From assembly GCF_018614875.1 (NCBI RefSeq), contig NZ_JAGGNW010000005.1, positions 1-46,237 on the forward strand: a stretch of DNA of 46,237 nt. Reading direction: 5' to 3'. The notes beneath the pieces were generated by a model, which saw only the letters and a list, made by a program, of their open reading frames with translations, was not told the DNA's origin and searched no databases. The position numbers and the translations under genes were made by a program. Below are positions 34,322-42,386 of the stretch, piece after piece (the stretch's first letter is position 1; every line of letters starts with the position of its first letter). This DNA comes from Variovorax paradoxus (GTDB taxonomy: Bacteria; Pseudomonadota; Gammaproteobacteria; Burkholderiales; Burkholderiaceae_C).

Positions 34322-36210
34322 AGAATCTGGCGTGTCCCGCACAGCGGCCTCCAGCGCATGGTCTCGCCCTTGCCCGACACGCGCAGCACAGTCTCGACGA
34401 AGTGGTTCACCTCGACATGGCGCGCGAGGTAGCGCGCCAGCACGGCACCGAACAGGAACACGCTGTGGCCATGAAAGGCGTCCCTGTCGACCTCGAGCGT
34501 CACTTCGAGTCCGCGCCCGAATGCGATCGGCCCTTTCAGCGGCAGCCGGCGCGCCACCGGCTTGTTCTTCACCGACAGCAGGCCGCGCACCTGGCCCTGG
34601 CGCATTTCGTCGGCATGCACGGCATAGAGCATGAGCGTCTCGCGCAGGGCGGCGGCGCCCTGCTCCGGCGAGCTGTCCGACAGCGACAGGTAGTTGAGCG
34701 CCAGGTGGTCGACCACGCGCCAGCCCAGCCCCTGGCTCACCACTGGCGACACCGGCCGCGACGGCCCGCGCACCATGCGCACGCGCTGCACCGGAAAGGA
34801 GTCGACGCAATCGAAATCGTTGTCGCGGCCCAGCGGCATCAGGAGCGGCAGGTCGCGGTTGGTGCACAGCGCCGTCACTGCGAGCTGCCGCAGCGTGGCC
34901 GCATACGGCGCCTGCTGCGGATCAACAATCTGCATGTAGACCTCGGAGCCGATGTGGCTGCTGCGGTTGCCTTCGGTTCGCTGGCGCACCGACAGCATGC
35001 GCGGCTCGCGCGTGGTCGTGAAGTACGCCGGGTGGCTGAGCCGGCTGTCGTGGAAGGCCGAATAGAAAGGTCGGAACGGCTGCTCGGCGGCCGCCGCTCC
35101 GGCACCGGGGGCGCCGTGGCCGATCACCTCGGTGACGGTGTGCACCTCGAAGTCTTGTGGCCGCGTGCGGTCGGGCACCAGGTGGAACTGGCTCACGCCC
35201 TCGGTCATGGGCACGCGGTCGAGCCGCTTGGTAAAGAGGTTGATGGCGGGCACGCAATGCAGCTGCACGTTGTCGGCGCTCACCAGCTTCTCGAGCGCCG
35301 CATCGCCGCGCGAGAACAGCAGCACGATCTCGACCTCGGCCACGTCCATGGCCGCCAGCAGCGGCTTCAGCCCGCCGACGCGTGCAAACTGAAAGCGCTG
35401 CGGAAACGCGAAGTACTCCTGCAGCAGCCGAAAGCCCGAGAAGCCGGTGGCGGTGGTGGGCAGCAGCGCTTCGTCTTCCTCGAAGCCGACGGCAGCGATG
35501 GCGCTGGCCGGCAAGCTCTGCGCCGTGCCGTGCAAGGCACCGCTGGGCGACAGCGGCCGCACCAGCACGCCCACGGGCTGGCCCAGCGTGCATTCGTGCA
35601 ACTGCCAGGCCACGTCTTCGGCACCGCCGAAGTGCAGCACCAGGTCGTCGAGCGCGATCTGGCTGAAGTTCAGGCCGGCCGTGGCACGCAACGCAATGCG
35701 CAGGCCGCCGCGGATGGCGCGCGACTGCGGATGCGTGTTCAGCGGCAGGTCGGGCGCGTAGGTGAAGTACTGGGCGCGTTGCACCTCGATGGGCCAGACG
35801 CGCAGCGCGCTCGCGGTGCGGAACTCGCAGTGCGTGTTCTGCCCCACGGCCTGGCGCGCGCGCAGGCCGCTGCCACGCGGCAGCGTCGGGCCGGTCGCAA
35901 GGTTGGCGTCGTCGGGCTCGGGCACGAAAGACAGGACCACCATCGCCGGCGTGGGCGCCAGGAAGTTGGGATAGACGATGTCGAGCAGATGGCCGGTGAA
36001 GCGCGGGTACTCGGCATCGAGCTTCAGGCCCACGCGCGCCGACAGGAATGCGGTGGCCTCGATCAGCCGTTCCACATACGGGTCGGCCACTTCCTGCCCC
36101 TCGATGCCCAGGCGGTGCGCGATCTTCGGGAACGCGCGCGCGAACTCGGAGGCGCTTTCGCGGAAGTAGCGCAGTTCCTGCTCGTAGAGGCTCAGCAGCC
36201 GAGGGTCCAT
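34318..36210 (-). CDS. tssF: T6SS baseplate protein TssF
   Basis: Largest baseplate wedge protein, 630 residues, normal length. It opens MDPRLLSLYEQELRYFRESASEFARAFPKIA in short conserved blocks, has DPYVERLIEATAFLSARVGLKLD, FPRFTGHLLDIVYPNFLAPTPAM-like text and LPRGSGLRARQ, then VFLFGAVLARYLARHVEVNHFVET near the C-terminus. It follows tssE by 7 nt and its stop overlaps the tssG start, so the two subunits are made together. Confidence 0.95.
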   Translation of the reverse strand: MDPRLLSLYEQELRYFRESASEFARAFPKIAHRLGIEGQEVADPYVERLIEATAFLSARVGLKLDAEYPRFTGHLLDIVYPNFLAPTPAMVVLSFVPEPDDANLATGPTLPRGSGLRARQAVGQNTHCEFRTASALRVWPIEVQRAQYFTYAPDLPLNTHPQSRAIRGGLRIALRATAGLNFSQIALDDLVLHFGGAEDVAWQLHECTLGQPVGVLVRPLSPSGALHGTAQSLPASAIAAVGFEEDEALLPTTATGFSGFRLLQEYFAFPQRFQFARVGGLKPLLAAMDVAEVEIVLLFSRGDAALEKLVSADNVQLHCVPAINLFTKRLDRVPMTEGVSQFHLVPDRTRPQDFEVHTVTEVIGHGAPGAGAAAAEQPFRPFYSAFHDSRLSHPAYFTTTREPRMLSVRQRTEGNRSSHIGSEVYMQIVDPQQAPYAATLRQLAVTALCTNRDLPLLMPLGRDNDFDCVDSFPVQRVRMVRGPSRPVSPVVSQGLGWRVVDHLALNYLSLSDSSPEQGAAALRETLMLYAVHADEMRQGQVRGLLSVKNKPVARRLPLKGPIAFGRGLEVTLEVDRDAFHGHSVFLFGAVLARYLARHVEVNHFVETVLRVSGKGETMRWRPLCGTRQIL

Positions 36211-36217
36211 GTCGGAC

Positions 36218-36733
36218 TTACCTTGGGTTTTGCGCCATGTCCACGATCTCTATGCGGCCTTCTTCAAGATCAACGCGGCTTCGCATCAGGAACTCGAGCG
36301 GCACGGGCTGCGCCCACAGCATGCCGCGGATCTGCAGGCCGATGCTGTTGTGAGAGTCCAGTGCCGGGCCTTCCATGACAAGTTCCACTTCGAGAGTGCG
36401 GGACAAAATGCGCGGCTCGAACTGCAGGATTGCGTTCTTCAAAGCCTGTTCCATGCTGACACGCTGCACCGACGAGGTGAACTGGCCAGACAGCATAGGC
36501 AATCCGTAGTTGAGGACCGAGCGCGCCACGTTCGGGTACCGCTTGTCGTCCATCGAGAGGCCGTGGCCGGTGGCATTGAAGAGCCACCCGAGGTCGCGCA
36601 GCACGGCCTGGCGCAGCGCCTGCTTGGTCAGCGTGCGCTTCTCGTCGCCCTCGCGCTTTTCGTCGGGCGCATGGTCGACGAGGCGGTCGAGCAGCGACGG
36701 CTGCAGCCGCTCCTGCGCGGTGAGTTCAGCCAT
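36218..36733 (-). CDS. tssE: T6SS baseplate protein TssE (gp25-like)
   Basis: TssE is the gp25-like baseplate protein linking wedge to sheath. The 171-residue protein from ATG 36731-36733 reads MAELTAQERLQPSLLDRL, then RQAVLRDLGWLFNAT, YPNVARSVLNYGLP and the gp25 core AILQFEPRILSRTLEVEL, ending with PLEFLMRSRVDLEEGRIEIVDM. An in-frame ATG at 36775 adds 14 residues but the chosen start is closer to the family pattern. It overlaps the end of tagJ by 8 nt. Confidence 0.92.
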   Translation of the reverse strand: MAELTAQERLQPSLLDRLVDHAPDEKREGDEKRTLTKQALRQAVLRDLGWLFNATGHGLSMDDKRYPNVARSVLNYGLPMLSGQFTSSVQRVSMEQALKNAILQFEPRILSRTLEVELVMEGPALDSHNSIGLQIRGMLWAQPVPLEFLMRSRVDLEEGRIEIVDMAQNPR

Positions 36734-37583
36734 CGACGGCGCCTTGTGCCTTGCCGTCTGCGCCTTCCGCTTCATCCGTTTCGCCTGCTTCTTCGGCCGG
36801 CGTGAACAGGATCTCGCGCACGTCCATCAGCGCGTACTCGCCGGCGTCGCTGCCCAGCACGCGCTGGCCGTAGCCGGCCCACACCTCGGGCCGCAGTTCG
36901 CGCCACTCGGTCTTGCGCGCGAGCCGCAGCTCGCCGTCCTCGGTCTTCTCGGTGCCTTCGTAGCGGGTGGGAATCAGCGCCAGCGTCTCGCCGCCGTTCT
37001 CGAACTGCAGGTGCGCGGGCATCCACACGCAGTCGCGCAGGTCTTCGGGCGGATCGATCTTGATGTGGGCAAGGCGCGCGTACGGAATCCAGTAGTACTT
37101 GCCATTGACGAAGGCTTCGAGCACCGGGCCCAGCCGCATGTCGGCATCGGCCAGCCACGCGAAGGGCGCGCCGTCGATGGTGCCGGCGATGGCCGGCGCG
37201 CTGTCGAAGGCGCGCTGGCGCAGGTCTTCGGCCAGTTCGGATTCGCCGCGCCCCTGGCGCAGCAGCGACTCGATGAGCAATGCCAGCCACTGGTCGGGCT
37301 GGCCGAAGATCATCGGCGTGCGGGTGCCGGCAAACACTTCGGCACGCAGGCCCTCGCAGCGCATGGCCTCGCCGTACACCTGCTTCATGGGCACGGCAAG
37401 CGCGTCGAGTTCGGCCGCGACGGTGAGCTGGTTGAGCGCACGCTCCCATTGCCCGAGCACACACAGCAGCTGCGCCATGAAGACGCGGTGCTTGCTGTCG
37501 GCGGGTTTGGCGCGCACGTCGTCGCTCAGCGCCTGGAGGGCGGCCACCGGGTCGGCGGCCTTGAGATGTTCGGCGGCATTCAT
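36726..37583 (-). CDS. tagJ: T6SS accessory protein TagJ (ImpE family)
   Basis: TagJ/ImpE binds TssB and, in some systems, helps recruit ClpV to the sheath. The 285-residue protein has an N-terminal TPR-like helical part (DPVAALQALSDDVRAKPAD, RVFMAQLLCVLGQWERALNQL) and the ImpE core: FGQPDQWLALLIES, DGAPFAWLADADMRLGPVLEAF, GKYYWIPYARLAHIKIDPPED, DCVWMPAHLQF and REILFTPAEEAG. It starts 43 nt after the second Hcp-like gene. Presence of TagJ fits a class of T6SS with a TssB-side ClpV contact. Confidence 0.93.
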   Translation of the reverse strand: MNAAEHLKAADPVAALQALSDDVRAKPADSKHRVFMAQLLCVLGQWERALNQLTVAAELDALAVPMKQVYGEAMRCEGLRAEVFAGTRTPMIFGQPDQWLALLIESLLRQGRGESELAEDLRQRAFDSAPAIAGTIDGAPFAWLADADMRLGPVLEAFVNGKYYWIPYARLAHIKIDPPEDLRDCVWMPAHLQFENGGETLALIPTRYEGTEKTEDGELRLARKTEWRELRPEVWAGYGQRVLGSDAGEYALMDVREILFTPAEEAGETDEAEGADGKAQGAVDG

Positions 37584-37626
37584 GGTGTGGGTGCTCCTGC
37601 GGTTCAGATGTATGTGCCCCTGCGGG

Positions 37627-38184
37627 TCAGGTGCGGGTGAACTCGCATTCGCGCACCGCGCCGCGCGAGCCGGTGGCCTTCTGCGGCGCCGACTTGATCT
37701 TCAGCGTGCGGTACGAAATGGAGATCAGCTCCGAGGGGACGCCCCAGGTGCCACCGGAGTTGAGCACCAGCCGGCTGATGCGCGCGTTCTCCAGCACCAT
37801 CTCGAAGATGGGCTGCGCCTCCTGCGCCCGCTGGTCGCCGCCCGCCTTGAAGGCGCTGACGACGACCTTCAGGTCTTTCTCCTGCGTGCGCAGCAGGCTG
37901 GCAATGGTGGCGGTGGCCGCGTCGCTGCGGCGCGCGACGATCAGGTTGTTCGGCACGACCTGGTGCTGGCTGGAAGACTCGGGCATCTGCACCGACCAGT
38001 GGTAGCCGCCGATGCTCAGGCGCGCCTTGCTGTCTTCGAAGGGGCGCTCGAGCTCACCCACGACGGGCGCACCCTTGCTCTCGATCAGCATGACCAGGTC
38101 GATGTCCGTCGAGCCGGTACCGATCAGCTCGTAGAGCTGCCGGACGTCTTCAGGGCTCCAGGAGCCGTCTTCGAGAAATGCCAT
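37627..38184 (-). CDS. Divergent Hcp-like protein
   Basis: A 185-residue protein with an unusual N-terminal extension of about 45 residues (MAFLEDGSWSPEDVRQLYEL), then a pattern like the Hcp barrel: ARLSIGGYHWSVQMPESSSQ, ARRSDAATATIASLLRTQEKDLKVVVSAFKAGGD, PIFEMVLENARISRLVLNS and a final strand YRTLKIKSAPQ. The order of elements follows Hcp although identity to the tube protein at 19225 is low. Strong Shine-Dalgarno TGGAGGTGAT. It could be a tube cap or a specialised Hcp; an unrelated T6SS beta-barrel is the alternative. Confidence 0.6.
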   Translation of the reverse strand: MAFLEDGSWSPEDVRQLYELIGTGSTDIDLVMLIESKGAPVVGELERPFEDSKARLSIGGYHWSVQMPESSSQHQVVPNNLIVARRSDAATATIASLLRTQEKDLKVVVSAFKAGGDQRAQEAQPIFEMVLENARISRLVLNSGGTWGVPSELISISYRTLKIKSAPQKATGSRGAVRECEFTRT

Positions 38185-38233
38185 ATCACCTCCAGGAATC
38201 AAAAAATCCGAACCGAAACTCCATGCTCCGGCT

Positions 38234-40405
38234 TCAGGGCCGGGCGCCGCCACCGCTGTTGTTGTTGCTGCTGTCCAAGGCACCGCTCCTGCGCAGCAGG
38301 GCGGCGAACACCTGCCGCTCGCCGCTTTCGGCGGGCAGTTGCCCGCCGCGCATGCGCACCTCGGACACGTTGGCCTGCGCGTAGGCCACGCCGAACAAAC
38401 GCGGCGCGCTGTAAGGCGTGGCGGGCACGGCCATGACCAGCAGGCGTGCGTCGCCGGCGGCATCGAGCCAGGGCAGGTCGAAGCGCTTGACGGCCGGCTG
38501 CTCGGGCGTGCCGCGCTTGAAGCGGTTGGTTTCGCCCAGCTCGTCGGGATAGACCGACTGCAGGTTGCCGCGCGCGTCGATGCCCGCGATGACGAGGTCG
38601 AGCGAGCGGCCGCTGGTGTTGCGCACGCTCAGCCGCACGCGCTCGCCCGCGCGTAGCGACGGCAGCATGCTGGCGGCCTGCGTCACGGGCACGCTGCGCA
38701 GCAGCTTGTCGGTGTTCCAGACCTCGAGCGCGGCATCGAAACCGTCGAGATGGCCATCCTTGCCATAAGCCTGCAGCTGCGCGAGCCACTTGAGTTGCGC
38801 CAGCGCCTGCAGGCGGCGGCGCAGCGCGGCGGTGTCGGGCAGCACGATGCTGGAGACGGTGGCGCCGAACAGCGGCGCGAGCAGTTCGAGGCGCTGGCCA
38901 GCGGGGCCCAGGTCGGTCCAGCGCACGTCGGCCGTCGCACTGCTGCCGTCGTCGTTGACCGCGCGGATCGCCGCCGGGTAGTCGAGGCTCAGGCCGGCGG
39001 GCAAGGGCTTGTCGGCGCGCACGCGCAAGGCGGTCGCTGCCGGTTCGCTCATGGGCGTGATGCTCCAGAAGGCGCCGCCCGACACGTCTTTCAGCGCGGC
39101 GGGAACCGCGAGCCACGCGCCGCCCAGCTTGACCTGCGCGATGCTGGCCGGCGCGCTGCGCATGCTGCCGTCTTCCAGCGTCGCGAGGATGCGCACTTCC
39201 AGCTGCAGCGCCAGGCCGTCGAGCAGGCCGGCCTTGAGCGCGAGGCTGTCGCCGCTGCGCTGCGCCCCCCATACCGGGCGCGTGGATGCGGGCGCGCCAC
39301 TGTTGGCGAACAGCGGCGCATCGAGGTTGCCTTCGGCCACAGGCGACGGCAGCTCGCGCGTGGGAAAGCGCTTCGCGAGTTCGTCGATGACGGGCGGGTA
39401 CAGCGCCAGCACGCCATCGAACAGGTCGCGCCAGGTGGTGGGCCTGCGCGACAGCGCCTCGACCACGGCCCAGGTGAGCAGGCCCTGCGGGCGCGCGTTG
39501 CGGGTCTTGCGCGGCAGGCGCAGCTCGGGCGTGATCTGGTGGCTTTCGGAGGCGAAGAAGGCGACATAGCGGGCGCGCGCCACGGCTTCGGCCGGTGGTG
39601 GCGCGGGCGGGGGCGCCGTGCGCGCAGGCAAGCTGCCGCCGAGCAACTGCGTCGCGCGCAGGCCGCGCCAGCGCACTTCGTCGTCGGTCGGCCCTTCGGC
39701 GGTGGCGGATGCACTAGCCGTGCCGCGGGTCATGGAGTTGGCCGAGCAGGTGTCGAACACCGAAGCGACGAACACATTGCGAGCCAGGAAGGCCTGGATC
39801 CAGGCATCGAAATCGGCATCGCGCAGGTCGCCCGTGAGCACGTTGTCGCTGCCGAGCGTGCCGCGCACATCGCGTGCGAGAAAGTTTTCCGAGAGGCCGT
39901 CGGGCTCCTGGTAGCGCTTGCTGCTGTCGCGCTGGCGGGTGCCGTGGCCCGAGAAGTACAGGAACACGAAGTCGCCGCTTCTCGATTGCGCGAGCAACCG
40001 GCCGAGCGCATCGTGGATGGCCCTGGATTCGGGCAGCGCCGCGCCGCTCACGCCATCGGCCAGCATCGTGATGTCGGGTGCCGCGAAGCCCTGCTTCTGC
40101 AAGGCATCGCGCATCAGCATCACGTCATTGCGCGGCGCCTGCAGCCAGAGCGACTGCGGCTGGTTGACGAGCTCGGACACGCCGACGAGCAGCGCGCGCT
40201 GGGTGGCGAACACGCTGGTGCCGCAGGTGAGCAGCCACCAGACAAGCAGCGCCTGCAGCCAGCGATGCGGTCTTGCTCCTTCCCCTTCCGGGGGAGGGCC
40301 GGGATGGGGGCAGGCAGAGCGCCCGATGCACGCGCCGCGTGCCCCCACCCCTGCCCTCCCCCGGAAGGGGAGGGAGAAAGACCAAGGCAGCGCGGCGCAT
40401 TTCAT
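38234..40405 (-). CDS. Secreted caspase-like (C14) protein with DUF4384-like tail
   Basis: A 723-residue protein. The peptidase domain (about 68-340) begins TQRALLVGVSELVNQ and has the catalytic dyad His154 in LYFSGHGTRQ and Cys220 in FDTCSANSM, as in metacaspases. A signal-peptide-like segment WLQALLVWWLLTCGTSVFA precedes it (49-67). The C-terminal region near 610-700 (LVIAGIDARGNLQSVYPDE) resembles DUF4384; the protein ends in Asn/Ser/Gly. The first 45 residues are mostly encoded by a dispersed repeat (40276-40376) lying between the ATG and the hydrophobic segment. The ATG at 40403-40405 overlaps the stop of the upstream gene (ATGA). Substrate unknown. Confidence 0.82.
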   Translation of the reverse strand: MKCAALPWSFSLPFRGRAGVGARGACIGRSACPHPGPPPEGEGARPHRWLQALLVWWLLTCGTSVFATQRALLVGVSELVNQPQSLWLQAPRNDVMLMRDALQKQGFAAPDITMLADGVSGAALPESRAIHDALGRLLAQSRSGDFVFLYFSGHGTRQRDSSKRYQEPDGLSENFLARDVRGTLGSDNVLTGDLRDADFDAWIQAFLARNVFVASVFDTCSANSMTRGTASASATAEGPTDDEVRWRGLRATQLLGGSLPARTAPPPAPPPAEAVARARYVAFFASESHQITPELRLPRKTRNARPQGLLTWAVVEALSRRPTTWRDLFDGVLALYPPVIDELAKRFPTRELPSPVAEGNLDAPLFANSGAPASTRPVWGAQRSGDSLALKAGLLDGLALQLEVRILATLEDGSMRSAPASIAQVKLGGAWLAVPAALKDVSGGAFWSITPMSEPAATALRVRADKPLPAGLSLDYPAAIRAVNDDGSSATADVRWTDLGPAGQRLELLAPLFGATVSSIVLPDTAALRRRLQALAQLKWLAQLQAYGKDGHLDGFDAALEVWNTDKLLRSVPVTQAASMLPSLRAGERVRLSVRNTSGRSLDLVIAGIDARGNLQSVYPDELGETNRFKRGTPEQPAVKRFDLPWLDAAGDARLLVMAVPATPYSAPRLFGVAYAQANVSEVRMRGGQLPAESGERQVFAALLRRSGALDSSNNNSGGGARP
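40276..40376. repeat. REP-like inverted repeat (101 bp) in the 5' end of the caspase gene
   Basis: Two 37-nt arms (40276-40312 and 40340-40376), nearly perfect inverted copies, both containing CCCTTCCGGGGGAGGG and TGGGGGCA, around a 27-nt loop. The arm core is shared with the palindrome in clpV. The element is translated in frame as PFRGRAGVG...HPGPPPEGEG. This kind of element is dispersed in many GC-rich proteobacterial genomes; copy number here is unknown. Confidence 0.85.
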
Positions 40406-41586
40406 GGCCGCTGCTCCTGCGCCGGTCCGGCCGACTCGACCAGCGGCGATGCCGCGAGCACCGCCAGCGCGTCGACGGGCTTCGGCACGCGCAGGCGCCA
40501 CACGCCGTTGGCGCCGGGGCCGCCAACCACCTCGGCCGCGACCGATTGCAGGAGCCGGTCGGCTTCGTCGATGCGCACGCCATCTTTCCAGCGCACGGCC
40601 AGGTTGGCGGGCGTGGCCTCTGGCGCGGCTGGTGCAGCCGGCACGGCGCGGAAGCGCACTTCTTCGTCCTCGGCATGGTGTCCGCCGAGCAGGCCGACGT
40701 TCTGTACCACCACGACCAGCGCAAGCACCGCAAACGCGGGGCGCACCCAGCCTTCGGCACCGAACCAGCGGCGGATGCTGCCCCACCAGCCGCCCTCGGG
40801 CCTCGGCTGCGGCCTGGCGCGCGGTGCAGTCGACGCCGCAGATGCGCTGCTCGAAGCCGGCTGCAGCGCCGTGCTCAGCTGCGACGCGGCGTGGCGATAG
40901 AGCGCCTGGTAATCGGCGCGCTGGTCTTGTGGGCCCAGCGGCGTTCCGGAGAGCACCGAGAACACGCCGCCCACCGTGCGCAATGCGATGTGCCCCGGTT
41001 CGGGCGCGATGGGCAGCGGCGTCTGCGCGGCCCACTCGTCGTGCACCGCGCGAATCGCAGCCAGCCGGGTGGCCGAGACTTCGCCGAGCACGCGCGCGCA
41101 CAGCTGCGGGCTGGGTTCGAGCGTGAGCATGTTCCAGGCCTGCACCAATCCGAAGGCAGGCTCGAAGGGCTCGTCGTCGGGCTCGAGCAGCACGTCGTGG
41201 GCGCCGGCCCAGTCCGCCTCGCCCGCGGCCATCCAGCCCTGCCACAGCTCGCCGTGGATGGAGCGGTCGAGCAGCACGCCGAGCAGGCGCCCTTCGTGCA
41301 CCACGCTCACGAGGCGGCCCGGCGCCCAGCGTGCCGTGAAGGCGCGCTGGGCGACAGCCTCGCGGCGCCGGGCCAATTCGGCGAGGGGAAGCAGGAGATC
41401 GAGCACGGCGCGCGGCGGCTCGGCCGCGGTGCCCTGCAGCTGCGCAGCAGAGGGTGCCGCGCCCGGCATCGCCACGGTGGCCGTGCCGGTCTCGTGGCCG
41501 GAGGCGCCGGGCATCGCAGGCGCGGCGCCTGCGGCCTGGAACGCGTTGCGGATCACGCTGAGGGGGGGCCAGAGTTCGGTGTTCAT
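40402..41586 (-). CDS. Single-pass membrane protein, probable anti-sigma-like factor
   Basis: A 394-residue protein with a long cytoplasmic part (1-280), one membrane segment (about 281-300, VRPAFAVLALVVVVQNVGLL) and a C-terminal periplasmic domain (330-390) with LAVRWKDGVRIDEADRLLQ, VVGGPGANGVWRLRVP and ALAVLAASPLVESAGPA. That domain resembles the small sensor domain at the C-terminus of many ECF anti-sigma factors. It has no zinc-finger HxxxCxxC, so anti-sigma function is inferred from topology and from position: it starts 28 nt after a sigma-like gene and overlaps the caspase gene by ATGA. ATG at 41584-41586. Confidence 0.6.
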   Translation of the reverse strand: MNTELWPPLSVIRNAFQAAGAAPAMPGASGHETGTATVAMPGAAPSAAQLQGTAAEPPRAVLDLLLPLAELARRREAVAQRAFTARWAPGRLVSVVHEGRLLGVLLDRSIHGELWQGWMAAGEADWAGAHDVLLEPDDEPFEPAFGLVQAWNMLTLEPSPQLCARVLGEVSATRLAAIRAVHDEWAAQTPLPIAPEPGHIALRTVGGVFSVLSGTPLGPQDQRADYQALYRHAASQLSTALQPASSSASAASTAPRARPQPRPEGGWWGSIRRWFGAEGWVRPAFAVLALVVVVQNVGLLGGHHAEDEEVRFRAVPAAPAAPEATPANLAVRWKDGVRIDEADRLLQSVAAEVVGGPGANGVWRLRVPKPVDALAVLAASPLVESAGPAQEQRP

Positions 41587-41614
41587 GGCGGTCTGTTCCT
41601 GAATGGCTATGTCT

Positions 41615-42364
41615 TCAGGCATAAGACGCTTCAGCACCGAGGATTTTGAAAACCTGCAGGATCGCCGCCATGTTCTCGGGCTCGATCGCAATGCCCAGGG
41701 TCTGCTGGAGCCAGCCGCCCAGCCGAGTCCTGGCGTAGTCGGCGGTGAGGCCCTCGCGCTTGTGCACCAGGCCCAGCCGGCCCGCACGATAGTGATAGGA
41801 AGCGATGGCATGGCGCGAGGCAATGCCCGAGAGGCCGCCCTCGGCTTCCTTGCCGAAGCCCTCGCACAGCAGGATGCGTTCGGGCTCGGGCAGCTCGGCG
41901 ATGAAGGCGCGCGCGGCCAGCTGCACCGCGCTGGCGCTCAGGCCGTGCTCTGCGAGGCAGCCGTCGATGTCTTCGCCCGCGCCGAGCGCGTCTTCGAGCT
42001 GCGCTTCGCTGACCTGGTCGCCGATCGAGAGCTTGCGGCGGAACGCGCTGGCGCGTGTGCAATCGATCAGGTAGCGCCGGAAGTAGGCGCACAGCGCAAA
42101 AGCCGTGGACGGCGCGCTGTGGCCCGCACGCTCGTCGGCCTCGTCGGGATCGGCATCGAGCCGCAGCACCTTCACGTAGATGAACTGCGCCACCAGCTCC
42201 TGCCGGCCTTCGCCCAGCACCTGGAGCTCGGGCGGATTGCAGGCCACGAGCGCATCGCCCACGATGCGGTACATGGTGCCCATGTCGCTCGAGGACAGCG
42301 TCTGCCGGCGCCGCCAGAGGCGGACGAGTTCGGTGCTTTCCGCGGACGAGAGCGTTTCCTGCAT
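41615..42364 (-). CDS. Sigma-70-like regulatory protein
   Basis: A 249-residue protein. The N-terminal part (GTMYRIVGDALVACNPPE, ELVAQFIYVKVLRLD, FALCAYFRRYLIDCTRASAFRRK) has the look of a sigma-70 region 2, and the C-terminal part (ARAFIAELPEPERILLCEGFGKEAEGGLSGIASRHAIASYHYRAGRL in pieces) looks like region 4 with a helix-turn-helix. No Shine-Dalgarno before the ATG at 42362-42364. A long tail after region 4 (about 190-249) is unusual for ECF sigma factors. It precedes a membrane anti-sigma-like protein and a caspase. It could be a degenerate sigma that no longer binds RNA polymerase. Confidence 0.6.
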   Translation of the reverse strand: MQETLSSAESTELVRLWRRRQTLSSSDMGTMYRIVGDALVACNPPELQVLGEGRQELVAQFIYVKVLRLDADPDEADERAGHSAPSTAFALCAYFRRYLIDCTRASAFRRKLSIGDQVSEAQLEDALGAGEDIDGCLAEHGLSASAVQLAARAFIAELPEPERILLCEGFGKEAEGGLSGIASRHAIASYHYRAGRLGLVHKREGLTADYARTRLGGWLQQTLGIAIEPENMAAILQVFKILGAEASYA

Positions 42365-42386
42365 GAAGGATTCGGGAGCAATCGGA

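Noticed and set aside
38750..40900. A 716-codon plus-strand open frame antisense to the caspase gene
   Set aside because: Composition (Arg/Ala/Gln/His-rich) is typical of antisense frames in GC-rich genes, and the opposite strand has clear catalytic motifs.
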